9,132 nucleotides of DNA from the NCBI GenBank assembly GCA_050245915.1, contig JBFWWZ010000071.1:1-9132 (forward strand), given 5' to 3'. Numbering within the stretch: position 1 is the stretch's first letter; every line of letters starts with the position of its first letter. The position numbers and the translations under genes were made by a program. Below are positions 6,759 to 9,132 of the stretch, piece after piece. Below the pieces are notes generated by a model, which saw nothing but the letters and a program-made list of their open reading frames with translations, made no database searches and had not been told where the DNA came from. The stretch is from JBDSKH01 sp050245915 (lineage in GTDB: Bacteria; Actinomycetota; Actinomycetes; Actinomycetales; Microbacteriaceae).

Positions 6759-7970
6759 TCAGCGGGTGGTGTGGGTGCTCTGACGGACGTCGTTCGCCAC
6801 GTCGGGGTCTGCGGAGGCTCGCATGATCGGGAAGACCTCGTCGCGCATCTCGCGCTCGTACTCCCCGATGGCATCCGCGATCCTGCGGGAGCCTGTCGCC
6901 ATGTCGCTGATGGCGCGGGTCAGCGCGGCGGCATCCCGCAGCGCCGAGTTCGCCCCGGCGCCGAAGCTCGGCGGCATCGCGTGGATCGCATCGCCGAGCA
7001 GGGTGACACGGGTCGGCTCCCACGGATCTGCGACATCGAGGTGGCGCACGTTGTTGGGGCCGATCGTCGACACGTCCAGTCGAGCGACGATCGCTGCGAA
7101 GCCCGGGTGGACATCGACCATGAGGGTCTGCAGGTACGCCTTCGCCTCCTCGGGGGAGCTCGAGGAGAAGTCCAATGTGCCGGGGGCGACGGTCGAGCCA
7201 AGACCGTTGCCGTAGGTGAACATGATGTATGGCTCGACGTCGTCGATCTCGGCGCCCGGGGCGAGGGCGGCGACGGCCTCGGAGATCCGGCGGCGCGGGT
7301 CGTACACGCCGAGCGCGGAGATCATCCCGTTCCCCCACTCGACCACGACGAAACCGTCGAACACGGCGGGCGGCAGGATCTCGGCGAGATCGTCGGTGAG
7401 CGGAGCGGTCGACCAGACTCCCGTGCGACCCACGTCGTGAACGTGGAGGTCGGGAAGGTACTGCCTACGCACACGCGAGTGGATGCCGTCCGCACCGACA
7501 AGGACATCCCCGACCCTGCTCGACCCGTCGGCGAACATCAGACGCACGCTGTCCTGTTCGAGGGTGTACCCGGTCACTGTGCGCCCGAACTCCAGCATCG
7601 ATCCGAGGCCCGCCGCCAGGATCTGCCGTAGCGTGCGACGGTTCATCGCCGTGTGGGGGCGCTCGCCGTCATTCGGCGGGCCGATGTGCGCACGCGTGCC
7701 GAGCTCTTTTCCGTGGCGATCGAGCACCACGAACAGCTCGCGCCTCGGCGTGCGGCGAGATACCTGCAGGTACAGCTCGTAGAGGTTCTCCGGAAGAGTC
7801 GCCTTCAGGGCCTCGCCTCCGGTGGCATTCATATGCAGGCGATAGCCCGCCTGGACGATGCCGGAGTTGCTCTCGTAGACGGTGCAGCCGACTCCGGCCT
7901 TCTTCAGGCCCTGGGCAAGACAGAGTCCACCTATGCCGCCGCCGGCGATGAGGACGTGGAAGTCCGACAC
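6759..7970 (-). CDS. Class A FAD-dependent monooxygenase, first gene of the operon
   Basis: The 403-residue product is a flavoprotein hydroxylase of the salicylate-hydroxylase/PHBH superfamily. FAD-binding GGGIGG is at 10-15 and the ribose-binding Glu33 lies in VYES. The DG motif GADGIHSRVR is at 159-168. The GD motif LLGDAIHAM (324-332) is followed by PPSFGAGANSALRDA, the flavin-contacting stretch of the family. The C-terminus (to STHTTR) is short and lacks the thioredoxin-like domain of phenol hydroxylases. The start is a GTG with a strong AAGGAG ribosome binding site (7976-7981) five bases upstream. It is clearly a different lineage from the monooxygenase at 3372-4520, since the two share only the superfamily motifs. 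The two therefore probably act at different steps or on different substrates. It is the promoter-proximal gene, divergent from the LysR regulator. The substrate is unknown. Confidence 0.9.
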   Translation of the reverse strand: MSDFHVLIAGGGIGGLCLAQGLKKAGVGCTVYESNSGIVQAGYRLHMNATGGEALKATLPENLYELYLQVSRRTPRRELFVVLDRHGKELGTRAHIGPPNDGERPHTAMNRRTLRQILAAGLGSMLEFGRTVTGYTLEQDSVRLMFADGSSRVGDVLVGADGIHSRVRRQYLPDLHVHDVGRTGVWSTAPLTDDLAEILPPAVFDGFVVVEWGNGMISALGVYDPRRRISEAVAALAPGAEIDDVEPYIMFTYGNGLGSTVAPGTLDFSSSSPEEAKAYLQTLMVDVHPGFAAIVARLDVSTIGPNNVRHLDVADPWEPTRVTLLGDAIHAMPPSFGAGANSALRDAAALTRAISDMATGSRRIADAIGEYEREMRDEVFPIMRASADPDVANDVRQSTHTTR

Positions 7971-8029
7971 GGAGGCTCCTTCGGTGCAGCTCGCGATGTG
8001 TGCCTTGCATGCTGACGCGGGTCCAACGA

Positions 8030-8044
8030 ATCGGGAATCCCGAA
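8030..8044. promoter_or_regulatory. Candidate LysR-family operator 1 (gene-proximal dyad)
   Basis: TCGGGA (8031-8036), one base, then TCCCGA (8038-8043) form a perfect 13-bp dyad with T and A exactly 11 bases apart, the LysR T-N11-A box. Read as ATCGG-N5-CCGAA (8030-8044), it shares its core with the second dyad 30 bp away. It is centred about 67 bp upstream of the GTG of the first monooxygenase, which fits an activator-binding site. No convincing -35/-10 pair was found for the minus-strand operon. Confidence 0.6.
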
Positions 8045-8053
8045 CTGCGAATG

Positions 8054-8082
8054 TTGACTATCGGCATTTCCGATAGTCAGAT
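8054..8082 (+). promoter_or_regulatory. Possible promoter of the LysR gene
   Basis: TTGACT (8054-8059) is a good -35 match. A 17-base spacer leads to TCAGAT (8077-8082), a weak -10. Transcription from here would begin near 8090, the ATG itself, and give a leaderless message. This agrees with the absence of a ribosome binding site before that ATG. Operator 2 lies almost entirely within this promoter. The weak -10 keeps this tentative. Confidence 0.33.
8055..8079. promoter_or_regulatory. Candidate LysR-family operator 2 (long perfect dyad)
   Basis: TGACTATCGG (8055-8064) and CCGATAGTCA (8070-8079) are perfect 10-base inverted arms around CATTT. Inside is a T-N11-A box (T8061, A8073) with the core ATCGG-N5-CCGAT. 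The strong symmetry suggests the high-affinity recognition site, with operator 1 as the weaker activation site. It ends 10 bases before the LysR ATG, so the regulator would also repress its own gene, as is common in the family. Confidence 0.68.
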
Positions 8083-8089
8083 ACGTGTC

Positions 8090-8998
8090 ATGCGCGCCGA
8101 CCTGAATCTGCTCACCTCGCTGCAAGCGCTGTTGGAGGAGCGCAGCGTGACGAAAGCCGCCGCGCGGCTCGGGCTCAGTCAACCGACGCTGAGCACCGCC
8201 CTGGGACGCCTCCGCCGCCAGTTCGGAGACGACCTCTTGATGAGGACCGGCAACGTGTACGTGCTGACGCCGATGGCGGAGCGGCTGCTGGAGTCCACGA
8301 ATCAGGCGCTCTTCTGGGCGGATCGCGTGTTCGATTCGAAAGAGCAGTTCGTGCCGGCCGAGTCCGACCGTGTCTTCCGGGTGGTCGTCTCGGACGCCCA
8401 ACTGCCGATCTTCGGCAAGGAGCTTGTCGACATCGTGGGCCGCGAGGCTCCCGGCGTGCGGCTGAGGTTCGAGCACAGCACCGCGCGTTTCCTCGGCAAC
8501 ACCCAGGAGTGGCTCCGCTCGGTCGATGCGCTCGTGCTTCCGCAGGGACTGCTTGATCAGGTGCCCAACGCGGAGCTGTACCGCGACGCGTGGGTGTGCG
8601 TCGTCGATGCAGCCAGGTCAGGCCTCCACCTCACGCACAAGGACATGGCCGAGCGCGCCTGGGTCATGCCCTATGAGCCGGGAATGCGCGTCCTCTCGCC
8701 GGATCGACCACTCGGGGACGTCGACTTCGTTCCTCGCAGCACCGTGATCACCGAGGACTTCCTCGCTGTTCCGCACCTGGTCGCGGGCAGCGAACGCATC
8801 GGTCTGATGCCGGCGCGGATCGCCCGGCTGGTCGCGTCCGAGTGCGGCGTGGTCGTCGCCCGCAGCGAGATCGACCTGGGCGAACTCATCGAATCGCTCT
8901 GGTGGCACCCGGTGCACGACCGCGACCCGGGACATCGCTGGCTGCGCGAGGTCGCCGCGCGAGCGGCAGCCAACCTCACCACGCCTTCGGCGGGGTGA
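8090..8998 (+). CDS. LysR-family transcriptional regulator (NodD-like subgroup)
   Basis: The 302-residue product has the usual LysR length. The winged helix-turn-helix covers residues 4-61: DLNLLTSLQALLEERSVTKA, then ARLGLSQPTLSTALGRLR and a wing ending in VLTPMAERLL. The effector-binding domain begins near 93. RIGLMPARIARL and the C-terminal WWHPVHDRDPGHRWLRE resemble the NodD/LinR-like subgroup, often found beside aromatic-compound operons. I chose the ATG at 8090 because MRADLNLL is the standard LysR N-terminus. Starts at 8051 or 8000 would translate through the operator dyads and add non-family residues. No ribosome binding site precedes 8090, so the transcript may be leaderless. It is divergent from the five-gene operon across 119 bases and probably activates it with a co-inducer while repressing itself (family knowledge plus inference). 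Confidence 0.92.
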   Translation: MRADLNLLTSLQALLEERSVTKAAARLGLSQPTLSTALGRLRRQFGDDLLMRTGNVYVLTPMAERLLESTNQALFWADRVFDSKEQFVPAESDRVFRVVVSDAQLPIFGKELVDIVGREAPGVRLRFEHSTARFLGNTQEWLRSVDALVLPQGLLDQVPNAELYRDAWVCVVDAARSGLHLTHKDMAERAWVMPYEPGMRVLSPDRPLGDVDFVPRSTVITEDFLAVPHLVAGSERIGLMPARIARLVASECGVVVARSEIDLGELIESLWWHPVHDRDPGHRWLREVAARAAANLTTPSAG

Positions 8999-9015
8999 CC
9001 CGGGACGGTCACCTC
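8992..9015. terminator. Candidate hairpin terminator at the LysR stop codon
   Basis: GGTGACC (8994-9000) and GGTCACC (9007-9013) form a perfect 7-bp stem around a 6-base loop. A G-T and a G-C pair extend it to 8992-9015. The stem includes the LysR TGA. No T-tract follows, so termination is plausible but not shown. Confidence 0.35.
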
Positions 9016-9132
9016 ATGCCCGACTAAGAGCTTGCGCTCCAGGGTCATGCTCGCGTGCAGCACGAAGGCGCCAGACTCGGCCATCAGCGAGAGGTCGGCG
9101 AGCCCGAACCCGAGCTGCTCGGCGGTCGACTT
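8999..9132 (-). pseudogene. Unknown coding fragment entering from the right edge, possibly truncated
   Basis: From the right edge the minus strand reads KSTAEQLGFGLADLSLMAES and then GAFVLHASMTLERK without a stop. Third positions are almost all G or C down to about 9027, and the other two minus frames hit stops nearby. This looks like a real coding segment, but I do not recognise the family. A TTA codon, rare in such DNA, appears at 9022-9024. The frame then stays open into the reverse of the LysR gene and stops only at 8671, an overlap of more than 300 bases that is unlikely to be genuine protein. The natural C-terminus may have been lost at a recombination junction. Alternatively this is a normal gene with an unusual tail, or a compositional accident. 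Confidence 0.35.

Noticed and set aside
6721..7338. Upstream extension of the hydrolase frame to 503 residues, suggesting a fusion
   Set aside because: The extra 206 residues lie over the monooxygenase in another frame and are Arg/Pro-rich. The ATG at 6720 has a ribosome binding site and the normal hydrolase N-terminus.
6723..7631. Plus-strand open frame antisense to the first monooxygenase
   Set aside because: There is no family motif, while the opposite strand carries the FAD-binding, DG and GD motifs in order.
8007..8012. GCATGC palindrome in the divergent promoter region
   Set aside because: Only six bases, does not match the ATCGG-N5-CCGA core, and is expected by chance.
8000..8089. 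ATG at 8000 as start of the LysR regulator
   Set aside because: It would add 30 residues not seen in the family and would place both operator dyads inside the coding region.

Overview
The window is GC-rich DNA with strongly G/C-ended codons. It carries an F420-dependent glucose-6-phosphate dehydrogenase that closely resembles the mycobacterial Fgd. This points to a high-GC actinomycete; I cannot name the genus. No tRNA, rRNA, CRISPR array, insertion sequence or origin was seen, and no gene-free stretch exceeds about 210 bases.

Layout. (1) Left edge, minus strand: the N-terminal part of an M15-like D,D-peptidase of the phage-endolysin or actinobacterial cell-wall type, cut by the window (1-452). 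The 212 bases up to the next gene show nothing beyond a ribosome binding site. (2) Plus strand 665-1669: an intact fgd with all recognisable active-site residues. (3) A 209-base convergent gap containing one perfect hairpin. (4) Minus strand 7970 down to 1879: a five-gene, closely spaced run that looks like one operon. In transcription order it holds a class A FAD monooxygenase, an alpha/beta hydrolase, a Bcr/CflA-type MFS exporter, a second FAD monooxygenase and a GH39-like protein. (5) Plus strand 8090-8998: a divergent NodD-like LysR regulator. (6) Right edge: a short minus-strand coding-like fragment of unknown function that runs into the back of the LysR gene.

The LysR gene and the five-gene run share a 119-base divergent control region. 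It holds two dyads with the same core, ATCGG-N5-CCGA, repeated exactly 30 bp apart, and both also fit the LysR T-N11-A box. This is the clearest regulatory signal in the window. It suggests that an inducer, probably the substrate or an intermediate, switches on the oxygenase operon.

Working hypothesis (inference): the operon oxidises a cyclic or aromatic small molecule with two flavin monooxygenases, cleaves an ester, thioester or carbon-carbon bond with the hydrolase, and exports substrate or product through the MFS pump. It could serve catabolism, detoxification or tailoring of a natural product. The most unusual member is the last gene. Its fold reads as a GH39 glycosidase, but both positions expected to carry the catalytic glutamates hold other residues (Gln160 and Tyr268). 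It may be a binding protein, a pseudoenzyme or an enzyme with changed chemistry.
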